Below, piece after piece: positions 6,553 to 14,464 of a stretch of DNA of 19,788 bases; position 1 is the stretch's first letter; each line of letters opens with the position of its first letter. Under the pieces are notes generated by a model. It was not told where the DNA came from, did not search any database, and worked only from the letters and a program-made list of their open reading frames with translations. Made by a program: the position numbers and the translations under genes. This DNA comes from Microbacterium sp. (GTDB lineage Bacteria; Actinomycetota; Actinomycetes; Actinomycetales; Microbacteriaceae): contig DQHP01000121.1 in NCBI GenBank assembly GCA_003524435.1, forward strand, positions 224-20,011, read 5' to 3'.

Positions 6553-7641
6553 TCAGTGCGTGGTGTGTGCGTTCAAGAAGTCGATGGTCTTCTGCAGCGC
6601 GGTCTGCGCATCAGGCATATCGAGATGGAACTGATACTCGTGCGGAAGCGCAGGTTCGTGATTGGCCGGCCAGAACTGCGTCGTCACGTCGACGCCGAGT
6701 TCGGTGAGTCGATCTGCCATCGGAATGGACTGCAGCCAGGTGAGACCGTCGCCATTACCGCCGGAGATGTAGGTGGTCGGAAACTCCTCGGTGACCCAAT
6801 TGACGGTTGACATCGTGGCGCCAGATGCGTCTTCCGCCCAGGTCCGCGTGCCCGTGTATGCCCACATGGAGGACTTCAATCCCCAGCCGACGATGCCGTC
6901 CAGAGCGGCGAGGGCAGATAGGTCGTACACGCCACAGTTGAGCACGGTGGCGATGACCTGTTCGGGCTTCAGCGTCGGCGTGACATCCATAATCGCCGCG
7001 TAGTCCGGGCTTGTGATGAGTGTCGCCAGCTGGCTGGCGAGTTGGCTGCCCGCCGAGTCGCCAGCCAGCACGATCTGCGTGGGATCGACACCCAGGGTTG
7101 CCGCGTTGTCATTGATATAACCGAGCGCGGTGTTGAGCTGGTTCACGGCCGTCGGATAGAACCCCTCGGGGCCGATCGTGTAGTTCACGGCGATGGTGGT
7201 GTATCCCTCCGCCGCGAGGATGCGCATGTACGGATCGACGTTTTCTTTCGAGCCGGAGATCCAGGCTCCGCCGTGAATCCAGACAATCGTCGGCAGGGGT
7301 CCGGTGGCAGATTCTGGGGTGAAGACATCCATCGTCGTGTCGGCACCGTCATCGTCGTATGCGACATCGAGTGTCTCGGTGAGTTTCGTCTCGGGGACGT
7401 GGGCTTCCATTTCGGATGCTGTCGCATCGCCGCCCTGCGTGAAGACGGCACGAATCACCATGGCAGAGGGCCACGGGGTGATGGACCCGACGATCGCTAC
7501 GACGGCGACGATGCCGATGACGACGACGGCTGTGAGCTTCGCCCTCCGCCAGCGCCGACGCGGTTTCTTCGGCTCGTTCTGCTTCGCATCCGTTTCCTCC
7601 GAGCCATCGGCCACGTCGGTGTTCTGTTCAGGCGTAGTCAT
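6553..7641 (-). CDS. Membrane-anchored alpha/beta hydrolase (esterase/lipase family)
   Basis: This 362-residue protein begins with a charged cytoplasmic segment (KKPRRRWRR, about 26-33) and one membrane helix (about 36-57), so by the positive-inside rule the catalytic domain should face outward. The hydrolase domain shows the oxyanion motif HGGAW (123-127), the nucleophile S196 in GDSAGS, D298 in GGNGDGL and a likely catalytic H334. This is the hormone-sensitive-lipase/Aes type acting on small esters; the substrate is unknown. A good ribosome site (AGAGGG, 5 bases before the ATG) supports the start. It lies 53 bases downstream of the TetR gene on the same strand and may be co-transcribed with it. 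HGGxW also occurs in eukaryotic kynurenine formamidases, but the membrane anchor argues against that role. Confidence 0.85.
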   Translation of the reverse strand: MTTPEQNTDVADGSEETDAKQNEPKKPRRRWRRAKLTAVVVIGIVAVVAIVGSITPWPSAMVIRAVFTQGGDATASEMEAHVPETKLTETLDVAYDDDGADTTMDVFTPESATGPLPTIVWIHGGAWISGSKENVDPYMRILAAEGYTTIAVNYTIGPEGFYPTAVNQLNTALGYINDNAATLGVDPTQIVLAGDSAGSQLASQLATLITSPDYAAIMDVTPTLKPEQVIATVLNCGVYDLSALAALDGIVGWGLKSSMWAYTGTRTWAEDASGATMSTVNWVTEEFPTTYISGGNGDGLTWLQSIPMADRLTELGVDVTTQFWPANHEPALPHEYQFHLDMPDAQTALQKTIDFLNAHTTH

Positions 7642-7694
7642 AGAAACCCTCTCCGGGATTCAGTGTGGCAGAACTCACGTGCGGGTGGACAGCG

Positions 7695-8279
7695 TCAGGG
7701 GGATCTGTTGCGCAGACCCGCGATGATGACGCGCAGCCCGTACGAGAATGCATCATCGACGTCGCCGCCGAGGCGGAACGCTCCGGCAAGCTCCATCTGC
7801 AGAAAACCGGTGGTCCAGGATGTGAAGAGCCGGGCGGCTTTCAGAGCGTCGGCTTCACCGACGAGAGCAGCGGATGCGGTGAGCACGGGCTGTGCTGCGC
7901 GATCGAGTGCATCCAACGGCGCGGATGCCGTGAAAATCAGTCGGAACCCCTCAGGGTGATCGTGCGCGAACGCGCGGAACTCATCGGCGAGTATTTCCAG
8001 CGTGTCGTGGCCGTTGGTCATTGGGGTCGTGTCGGTGGAGGTGACGGTCGTGGTGGCGGCGACGCTGGTGAGGCGTGCGGCGAGGTCGTCGACAACCGCT
8101 TCGGCGACGGCGGACAGCAGAGCTTCTCGGTCGCGAATCCGCTTGTACAGCGAAGGTGCGCGCACTCCGACACGGGTGGCGACCGCTTGCATCGTGAGCC
8201 CCGCAGATCCCCTTGCTTCAAGGATCTCGCGCCCTGCGGCGACGATCGTGGCTGTCGTGGTGCGCTCCGGTGTCGGCAT
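7695..8279 (-). CDS. TetR/AcrR family transcriptional regulator
   Basis: The N-terminal helix-turn-helix is clear: TIVAAGREILEARGSAGLTMQAVATRVGVRAPSLYKRI (split here as TIVAAGREILEARG, then GLTMQAVATRVGVRAPSLY), followed by a ligand-binding domain of the WHG type (FRAFAHDHPEGFRLIF). The preferred start is the ATG at 8279 (194 residues, MPTPERTT...), preceded by GGGGGA four bases upstream. In-frame ATGs at 8291 and 8303 would add 4 or 8 residues. The gene is divergent from the MBL-fold gene, and a palindrome between them (8311-8333) is a likely operator, so it probably represses itself and its neighbour. The alpha/beta hydrolase 53 bases downstream may be in the same transcript. The ligand is unknown. 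Confidence 0.87.
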   Translation of the reverse strand: MPTPERTTTATIVAAGREILEARGSAGLTMQAVATRVGVRAPSLYKRIRDREALLSAVAEAVVDDLAARLTSVAATTTVTSTDTTPMTNGHDTLEILADEFRAFAHDHPEGFRLIFTASAPLDALDRAAQPVLTASAALVGEADALKAARLFTSWTTGFLQMELAGAFRLGGDVDDAFSYGLRVIIAGLRNRSP

Positions 8280-8310
8280 TGAATCCCCCATGGCTATTGA
8301 CATTAGTCAT

Positions 8311-8333
8311 GATAGCTACGTATCGTAGCCATC
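8311..8333. promoter_or_regulatory. Candidate TetR operator between divergent genes
   Basis: GATAGCTACG (8311-8320) and CGTAGCCATC (8324-8333) are inverted repeats with one mismatch around TAT. The site lies in the 70-94 base region between the TetR start and the MBL-fold gene start and overlaps TACGAT/TATCAT boxes that could serve as -10 elements of the regulator. Just downstream AACATTCGA is repeated directly (8337-8345 and 8353-8361). Confidence 0.5.
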
Positions 8334-8373
8334 GCAAACATTCGAGTATCCGAACATTCGAAACGGAATCGCT

Positions 8374-9081
8374 ATGAAGATCGCACCGCACCTGTATCGC
8401 CTGGGTAATGACATCGTCGCCTCATATCTGGTCGATGCGTCCGAGGGCATCACGTTGATAGACGCCGGTCTGCCCGGGCACTGGCATGACCTGCAGCGGG
8501 TGCTGGCAGACATCGGCCGCTCGCTCGCCGACATCAAGGGCCTCGTACTGACCCACGGTGACAGCGATCACATCGGCTTCGCCGAACGGCTGCGGCGGGA
8601 ACACGGCGTTTCGATTTTCGTGCACGCCGCGGATGCCGTGCGCGCCCGCACCGGGGAGAAGCCGAAGACCGAAATGGGGCCTGCGCGTTTCGGTGCGATG
8701 CTGGGATTCTTCGCTTATTCGCTGCGCAAGAACGGCCTGCGCACTCACTACGTGCAGGAGGTGATCGAGGTGGCCGACGGCGACGAGCTGGACCTCCCCG
8801 GATCTCCCGTGATCATTGGGATGCCGGGGCACTCGCCCGGAAGTATCGCGGTGCGCGTGCCGATGGTGGATGCCTTGTTCGTCGGCGACGCGCTCACCAC
8901 CCGCAACGTGCTTACCGGACGCGACGGAGCCCAGCCCGCACCGTTTACTGACAAACCCGCCGAAGCCCTAGCATCCCTCGACCGTCTTGCTGAAGTCGAG
9001 GCATCGTGGGTTCTGCCGGGCCATGGTGCCCCGTGGCGCGGTTCACCGGCCGACATTGCCGCTGCCGTCCAGAGTGCCTGA
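8374..9081 (+). CDS. MBL-fold metallo-hydrolase with variant HxDxDH metal motif
   Basis: This 235-residue protein has the metallo-beta-lactamase fold. THGDSDHIG gives H61, D63, D65 and H66, where the standard motif is HxHxDH; the second His is replaced by Asp. The other ligands are present: H153 in GHSPGS, D172 in FVGDAL and H217 in PGHGAPW. The early LIDAG strand and overall length match the glyoxalase II-like branch, whose members hydrolyse thioesters, lactones or other esters. The substrate is unknown. GGA about 5 bases before the ATG is a modest ribosome site. It is divergent from a TetR gene that probably controls it, and convergent with the choline oxidase gene; a hairpin element starts immediately after its stop. 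Confidence 0.86.
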   Translation: MKIAPHLYRLGNDIVASYLVDASEGITLIDAGLPGHWHDLQRVLADIGRSLADIKGLVLTHGDSDHIGFAERLRREHGVSIFVHAADAVRARTGEKPKTEMGPARFGAMLGFFAYSLRKNGLRTHYVQEVIEVADGDELDLPGSPVIIGMPGHSPGSIAVRVPMVDALFVGDALTTRNVLTGRDGAQPAPFTDKPAEALASLDRLAEVEASWVLPGHGAPWRGSPADIAAAVQSA

Positions 9082-9082
9082 T

Positions 9083-9153
9083 ACGCACGGCGGAGGGTGT
9101 GACGCACGGCGGAGGGATTTGGACAAAACCTCCGATAGACGTCACACCCTCCG
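9083..9153. terminator. Repeat-built hairpin between convergent genes, likely bidirectional terminator or REP-like element
   Basis: CGGAGGGTGTGACG (9091-9104) pairs exactly with CGTCACACCCTCCG (9140-9153), and an inner stem CGGAGG (9110-9115) with CCTCCG (9129-9134) is nested inside. The 15-base unit ACGCACGGCGGAGGG is present twice (9083-9097 and 9102-9116). It fills the gap between the MBL gene stop (9081) and the choline oxidase stop (9180), where both transcripts must end. Confidence 0.6.
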
Positions 9154-9179
9154 ACAGGTGTCACAGATGTAACAGGTAA

Positions 9180-10742
9180 TCAGCTCCCTGAGCGAATCAG
9201 CTCCGCACACTTCTCGCCCATCATCATCACTGTGATGTTGGGGTTGACCGTCGTGATCTCCGGCATGGCCGAAGCATCCACCACGCGCAGGCGCGAGACG
9301 CCTTTGACGCGCAGTTGCGGATCCAGCGGTGACATCTCATCGTCGGCCGCGCCCATCCGCACGGTGCCCACCGGGTGGTACACAGTGTTGTGGGTGGCGC
9401 GGACGTACGCCGCGAGGTCCTCGTCCGTGACAGCATCCGCTCCCGGTGCCAGCTCGCGGCCGGCCCACTCAGCCATGGCCGGCTGCGAAACGATCTCGCG
9501 AGCCTTGCGGATGCCATCAATCATGACCCGCATGTCGTGACCCTCAGGGTCAGTGAAGTACTTCGGGTCGACCTTCGGCTTATCGCGATAGTCGATCGAG
9601 CGCAGCCTGACGGTGCCGCGCGAGCGGGCGTGCGTGACGTTCGGGGTCAGACAGATCATCTCTTCGGCGGTGGGGTAGCCCGCACGATAGGTGTGCATGT
9701 CGAAGGGGACCGAGCCGTAGTGCATCATCAGGTCCGGGCGGTCAAGGCCCTCCTGCGTCGGGGTGAAGATGCCGATCTCCCACCACTGCGTCGACTCACG
9801 CGCCATCTGCTTCTTCGATTCCCACTGCACGACGCCCTCGGGGTGGTCAGCAAGGTTCGCGCCGACACCAGGGGAGTCCACGCGCACGTCGATGCCCACC
9901 TCGCGCAGGTGATCAGCGGGGCCAATTCCCGAGAGCATGAGCAGCTGTGGGGTGTTGATCGCTCCGGCCGAGACGATGACCTCACGCGTCGCCGCGATGT
10001 GTGAGGGCCGCGCAAAGGGGTTGTCGACGCTGACGACACCTGTGCAGGCGCCCGCGTCATCGAAGGTGAGTTCTTTCACGTGCTGCCCGGTGAGGATCGT
10101 CAGGTTCTCACGCTCGAGAATCGGATGCAGGTACGACACCGACGACGAGGCACGAGTGCCATCGGCCTGCCGGTTCACCTGGAAGAAGTTCGCGCCGTTG
10201 ATGACGGTCTCACCGGTGTTGAACTGCACGCGAGGGATGCCGGCCTGCTCGCAAGCATCCAGCAGTGCGATGCCGCAGGGGTCAGCCGCCGGGATGTTCA
10301 TCAGGTGCACGGGGCCGTCGTGGCCGTGCAGTTCGCCCTCGAGTTCGTTGGTTTCGAGCTTCTTGTACAGCGGGAACGTGCGCTCTGACTCCCAGCCTGT
10401 GGCGCCGTGCACGGACGCCCATTCATCGAGGTCTTCGCGCGGTGCCCAAAACGCGATGCAAGAGTTATGGGAGGAGCATCCGCCCAGCACCTTCGCGCGC
10501 GCATGACGCATGAACGAGTTGCCATTCTCTTGCGGCTCAATCGGATAGTCCCAATCAAAGCCCGATTCGAGCAACTCCATCCAGCGGTTCAGTTGCAGGA
10601 CGACCTGCTCTTCGGTGTCGGAGGGGCCAGCCTCCAGCAATCCGACCGTGACGGAGGGGTCCTCGCTCAGGCGCGCGGCAACGGCGGCGCCGGCGGACCC
10701 GCCACCGACGACGACGTAATCGAAAGTGTGTGTCGTGTTCAT
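9180..10742 (-). CDS. codA: Choline oxidase (GMC flavoprotein)
   Basis: This 520-residue GMC oxidoreductase oxidises choline to betaine aldehyde, and in the characterised family on to glycine betaine, with O2 and release of H2O2. The N-terminal GGGSAG is the FAD-binding turn. I recall long stretches identical to Arthrobacter globiformis choline oxidase (SFMRHARAKV, GGCSSHNSCIAFWAPREDL, STQWWEIGIFTPT). The functional residues are all present: H92 (covalent FAD site, H99 there), S94, E302 in DHPEGV (binds the trimethylammonium), H341 in MHYGS, V454, H456 in YHPVG and N500 in TVNPN. It is therefore the oxidase type rather than the membrane dehydrogenase BetA. AGGAG 9 bases before the ATG is the ribosome site. 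It is the last gene of the betT-betB-codA operon, 16 bases after betB. Confidence 0.92.
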   Translation of the reverse strand: MNTTHTFDYVVVGGGSAGAAVAARLSEDPSVTVGLLEAGPSDTEEQVVLQLNRWMELLESGFDWDYPIEPQENGNSFMRHARAKVLGGCSSHNSCIAFWAPREDLDEWASVHGATGWESERTFPLYKKLETNELEGELHGHDGPVHLMNIPAADPCGIALLDACEQAGIPRVQFNTGETVINGANFFQVNRQADGTRASSSVSYLHPILERENLTILTGQHVKELTFDDAGACTGVVSVDNPFARPSHIAATREVIVSAGAINTPQLLMLSGIGPADHLREVGIDVRVDSPGVGANLADHPEGVVQWESKKQMARESTQWWEIGIFTPTQEGLDRPDLMMHYGSVPFDMHTYRAGYPTAEEMICLTPNVTHARSRGTVRLRSIDYRDKPKVDPKYFTDPEGHDMRVMIDGIRKAREIVSQPAMAEWAGRELAPGADAVTDEDLAAYVRATHNTVYHPVGTVRMGAADDEMSPLDPQLRVKGVSRLRVVDASAMPEITTVNPNITVMMMGEKCAELIRSGS

Positions 10743-10758
10743 TGTGATCCGCTCCTGA

Positions 10759-12231
10759 TCAGTGCTCGGGGAACCAGCCGGTCACCGCGGGGGTGAGGTT
10801 CTGATAGATGTGCTTGGCTTCCTGGTACTCGGCAAGGCCGGTCGGGCCCAGCTCGCGTCCGAACCCCGACTGCTTGAATCCGCCCCACTCGGCCTGCGGG
10901 AGGTAGGGGTGGAAGTCATTGATCCAGATCGTGCCGTGGCGCAGGCGCCGGGCGATGCGCTGAGCGCGACCGGCATCCTGAGACCAGACGGCACCGGCAA
11001 GGCCATAGATCGTGTCGTTTGCGATCGCGATGGCTTCGTCCTCGGTCGTGAAGGTCTCGACGGTGACGACGGGCCCGAAAGCCTCATCGCGCACGACGGA
11101 CATGCCACGCTTTACCTGGTCGAGAATCGTCGGCAGGTAATAGAAACCGTCGGCGAGCTCTCCTTCAGGTGCCTTGCCGCCGGTGCGCAGGCGTGCGCCC
11201 TCGGCGACCCCTGCCTGTACGTACGCATCCACCTTTGTGCGGTGCTCCGCGGAGATCAGCGGACCCGTCTCTGCGTCGTCATCGAATGGTCCACCGAGGC
11301 GAATCGCTTCTGCGCGGCGGACAAGTTCGTCAACGAAACGTTCGGCGATCGACTCTTCTACAACCAGGCGGGCACCCGCCGAGCAGACCTGCCCGGAGTG
11401 CACGAATGCCGCATTGAGCGCGTTATCAACGGCGGCATCGAAATCAGCATCCGCGAAGATCACGTTCGGGTTCTTGCCACCGAGTTCGAGCGCGACTTTC
11501 TTCACCGTAGCGGCTGCATTCGCGCCCAGCAGCCTGCCGGTCACGACACCACCGGTGAACGAGACCATGTCGACGTCTTCATGTGTCGACAGCGGTCCAC
11601 CCGCAGTGGCCCCCGCGCCGAGCACGAGGTTCGCGACACCGGCAGGAAGGCCCAGCTCGTCGAGCACATCCATCATCAAAATCGCCGTGTGCGGGGTCAG
11701 CTCAGCAGGCTTGAGGATGAACGTGTTGCCGGCAGCAATGGCAGGCGCGATCTTCCACGCCGCCTGCAGCAGTGGGTAGTTCCACGGGGTGATCAGCGCA
11801 CAGACGCCGACCGGTTCGTGTTCGATTCTGCTGAGAACGTCGGCGTTGCCCGCGTCCACGATGCGGCCGGCATCCTGCGCTGCAAGCTTGCCGAAGTAGT
11901 CGAAGCAGGCCGCAATGTCGTCCATGTCGATGCGGGCCTCGACCATGCGTTTGCCGGTGTCGAGTGCCTCGGCGCGGGCGAATTCTTCTTTGCGCTCACG
12001 CAGTCGCGCAGCCACGCGGAGCAGGAAGTCTCCGCGCTCGGGAGCAGGGGTCGAACTCCACACGCCGCTGTCGAACGCGCGCCGCGCGGCTTCGATCGCA
12101 GCGATCGCGTCGACCTCGCTCGCTTCGTCAACAACGGCGACGAGCGAGCCATCAGCGGGACAGTGGATCTCGCGAGTGCCTCCCTCAATTGCCGAGGTCC
12201 ATTTGCCATCGATGAAGAGTGTGGCGGTCAT
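10759..12231 (-). CDS. betB: Betaine aldehyde dehydrogenase
   Basis: This 490-residue NAD(P)-dependent aldehyde dehydrogenase should oxidise betaine aldehyde to glycine betaine. It shows ITPWNYPLLQAAWKIAPA with N151, the general base E249 in LELGGKNPN, the catalytic C283 in HSGQVCSAG, and the C-terminal FGRELG segment. The length is standard for the family. The start ATG at 12231 has a strong ribosome site (AAGGAG, 5 bases upstream) and overlaps the transporter stop by 4 bases (ATGA). The substrate is inferred from the flanking transporter and choline oxidase, since ALDH sequences alone do not fix it. Choline oxidase can do both steps itself, so BetB may serve to clear the toxic aldehyde rapidly. 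Confidence 0.92.
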   Translation of the reverse strand: MTATLFIDGKWTSAIEGGTREIHCPADGSLVAVVDEASEVDAIAAIEAARRAFDSGVWSSTPAPERGDFLLRVAARLRERKEEFARAEALDTGKRMVEARIDMDDIAACFDYFGKLAAQDAGRIVDAGNADVLSRIEHEPVGVCALITPWNYPLLQAAWKIAPAIAAGNTFILKPAELTPHTAILMMDVLDELGLPAGVANLVLGAGATAGGPLSTHEDVDMVSFTGGVVTGRLLGANAAATVKKVALELGGKNPNVIFADADFDAAVDNALNAAFVHSGQVCSAGARLVVEESIAERFVDELVRRAEAIRLGGPFDDDAETGPLISAEHRTKVDAYVQAGVAEGARLRTGGKAPEGELADGFYYLPTILDQVKRGMSVVRDEAFGPVVTVETFTTEDEAIAIANDTIYGLAGAVWSQDAGRAQRIARRLRHGTIWINDFHPYLPQAEWGGFKQSGFGRELGPTGLAEYQEAKHIYQNLTPAVTGWFPEH

Positions 12232-14378
12232 GGGGTCTCCTTCGCAGAGCTCTCATCAGTGGGGGATGCTGCGCCATCGGCGGCAGCGTCAGTGGGTGCC
12301 GTATCCAAGAAGTCGTCCTGCCAGTCCGTAACGACCGGCAGTGCCTCGGTGAAGACGGGTTCTGAAACGTCGACGGTCAGTCGCAGATATTCGAGGTGTG
12401 ACTCGTAGCTGCTCAGGACGTCGGTGATCAGTTGGTCTGTTGTGTAGTTGTAGACGTCGTATCCTCGCGAACCGGTGGCGGCGAAGACTTCAAGGCGGAA
12501 GTACTGCCCCGACTCGCTGACGCTTCGATAGGCGAACGTCGGCAGCTCATGCGGAACCGGATAGAGCTGATAGGTGAAGTCTGCACCGTCGGTGAACGCA
12601 GCGGCCAGGATCAGCGACGGCATATCCAGACCGTCGATATCAATGCGCTCAACAGCGGCATCGATACCCGTCGCCGAAAGTTCGTCGGCAACCTCCTTCA
12701 GGGCCGGAGCCGCCACCGTATCGAGGTAAGTGATCGCCTGCGCCCGACCGGGGAAGGTGGTCGAGCGCTTCAACCGCTGGCGCCAGTTCGTCTGTGTGGG
12801 CCCGAAGCGCCCGGGGATCGTGGCGAGGTATCCGGCGCGATGGTGCTTTTCAACAGCCAGCGAGCGGTACAGCGAGATCATCACCAGATAAAGCAGCAGC
12901 GAGACCGGCAGTCCGATGATCAGCGTTGCCGCCTGAAGGGTCGGGACACCGCCGACGAGCAGCATGCCGAGAGTGAGAAGTCCCGTGGCGAGCGCCCAGA
13001 AGACCCGCAGCCACTTGCTCGCATCCTGTCGTGGATCTTCCATCTTGGATGTGAGGTTTGCCAGCACCAGTGCACCGGAGTCAGCGGAGGTCACATAGAA
13101 CAGCAGACCAGTCAAAAGGGCCACGCCCAGCACAACGGGTGCAGCCGGATACTGCTGCAGCAGGTCGAAGAATGCCCGCTCTGGGGTGTTGACGGCAGCC
13201 TCGGCGAAGGCGGTGTCTCCGCCCAGGATGAGCTCGAGTGCGGAGTTGCCGAAAATGGAGACGAAGATCGCGATGAAAGCGAAGGGGATGACCAGCACGC
13301 CGACGATGAACTGGCGAAGCGTGCGCCCGCGAGAGATGCGTGCCAGGAAGAGCCCGACGAAGGGGGCCCAGGCGATCCACCAGGCCCAGAAGAACAGCGT
13401 CCAGCCCTGCATCCAGTCATCCGGACGACTCCACGCGAAGGTGTCCATCAACATGCTGGGGAATGCCGCGAAGAAATCGCCGATGTTCATCACGAGGCCG
13501 TCCATGATGCGACGCGTCTGACCGGTGATCGTGATCCACAGCAGAAGGACGATCGCAAGAATGACGTTGGCTTCAGACAGGCGTCGGATGCCCTTTTCTA
13601 CACCAGTGACGGTCGAGATGGTCGCCATCGCCACCGCGAGCACGATCAGTGCGATCTGCATCGAGACGCCGTCCGGAGTGCCGAAGAGTACGTGCATGCC
13701 GTAACTGAGTTGCACGACGCCGATGCCGAGCGTGGTGGCGATGCCGAACACGGTGCCGAGCACGGTGAAGATGTCGACGCTGTGGCCGACCCAACCATTC
13801 GTGAACCTGCCGAAGATCGGCGAGAGGACAGAGCGGATGGTCAGCGGTTGGTTACGCCGGTATGCGAAGTAGGCAAAGGCAGCGCCCATCAGGGCGTACA
13901 TTGCCCAGCCCACCGGGCCGTAGTGGAAGAACGTCCACACGATGGCCTGTCGGGCAGCGGCGATCGTCTCGCCAGAGCCCGTGGGTGGATTCATATACTG
14001 CGCAGCAGGCTCGGAAACGGCGAAGAACATCAGGTCGATGCCGATGCCGGCGGCGAACAACATCGAAGCCCAGGTGAACATGCTGAACTGCGGCTTCGAA
14101 TGATCGGGGCCGAGCTTGGTTCGCCCGACCGAGGAGAACGCCAGGATCAGCACGAACACCACCACAATTGCCGCGGTGAGGACGAAGTACCAGCCGAAGT
14201 TCGTCGAAATCCATGCGACCATGACGCCGATGACTTCGCCCGCCTGAGCGGGAGCGAAGATTGCCCACAGTGCAATAGCCAGGATCGCGACCGCGGACCC
14301 AATCAGCACAGGCCAGCGGGGCGGCGGTGCGGCGCTACGGGTGCTGGTGGGAATGGGCGGCGAGGTGTCTTCAGGCAT
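12228..14378 (-). CDS. betT: BCCT-family choline/betaine transporter (BetT type)
   Basis: This protein of about 716 residues belongs to the betaine-choline-carnitine transporters, secondary importers of quaternary amines driven by the proton or sodium gradient. Twelve membrane helices lie between about residues 23 and 510. The family signature WTLFFWAWWIAWAPF (about 326-340) followed by GLFLARISRGRT is present, as is the early FSMFTWASMLFAAGIGIDLMF segment. A hydrophilic tail of about 200 residues follows, as in long BetT-type members where it takes part in osmotic control. The start is either ATG 14378 (chosen) or the adjacent GTG 14381; no strong ribosome site is seen. It heads the operon with betB (4-base overlap) and choline oxidase, which makes choline the likely substrate. 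About 60 bases upstream is CAAAGCGCTTGG (14445-14456), an imperfect palindrome. Confidence 0.9.
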   Translation of the reverse strand: MPEDTSPPIPTSTRSAAPPPRWPVLIGSAVAILAIALWAIFAPAQAGEVIGVMVAWISTNFGWYFVLTAAIVVVFVLILAFSSVGRTKLGPDHSKPQFSMFTWASMLFAAGIGIDLMFFAVSEPAAQYMNPPTGSGETIAAARQAIVWTFFHYGPVGWAMYALMGAAFAYFAYRRNQPLTIRSVLSPIFGRFTNGWVGHSVDIFTVLGTVFGIATTLGIGVVQLSYGMHVLFGTPDGVSMQIALIVLAVAMATISTVTGVEKGIRRLSEANVILAIVLLLWITITGQTRRIMDGLVMNIGDFFAAFPSMLMDTFAWSRPDDWMQGWTLFFWAWWIAWAPFVGLFLARISRGRTLRQFIVGVLVIPFAFIAIFVSIFGNSALELILGGDTAFAEAAVNTPERAFFDLLQQYPAAPVVLGVALLTGLLFYVTSADSGALVLANLTSKMEDPRQDASKWLRVFWALATGLLTLGMLLVGGVPTLQAATLIIGLPVSLLLYLVMISLYRSLAVEKHHRAGYLATIPGRFGPTQTNWRQRLKRSTTFPGRAQAITYLDTVAAPALKEVADELSATGIDAAVERIDIDGLDMPSLILAAAFTDGADFTYQLYPVPHELPTFAYRSVSESGQYFRLEVFAATGSRGYDVYNYTTDQLITDVLSSYESHLEYLRLTVDVSEPVFTEALPVVTDWQDDFLDTAPTDAAADGAASPTDESSAKETP

Positions 14379-14464
14379 CACATCAGTTTCGTCGGGTGCG
14401 AACAGTCAAGATCGTTGTCAGTTACGTGCTGATAAAGACGATAGCAAAGCGCTTGGACACTCGT

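Noticed and set aside
9180..10742. Assignment as BetA-type choline dehydrogenase
   Set aside because: The covalent-FAD His, active-site Glu/His/Asn set and long stretches fit Arthrobacter-type choline oxidase better.
10762..12408. 548-codon open frame on the plus strand opposite betB
   Set aside because: Mirror of the betB frame; no recognisable motif, while betB keeps every ALDH motif.
12432..14432. 666-codon open frame on the plus strand opposite betT
   Set aside because: It is the complement of a clear 12-helix transporter; its product is rich in Asp, Arg, His and Gln with no domain, a usual artefact of high-GC antisense frames.
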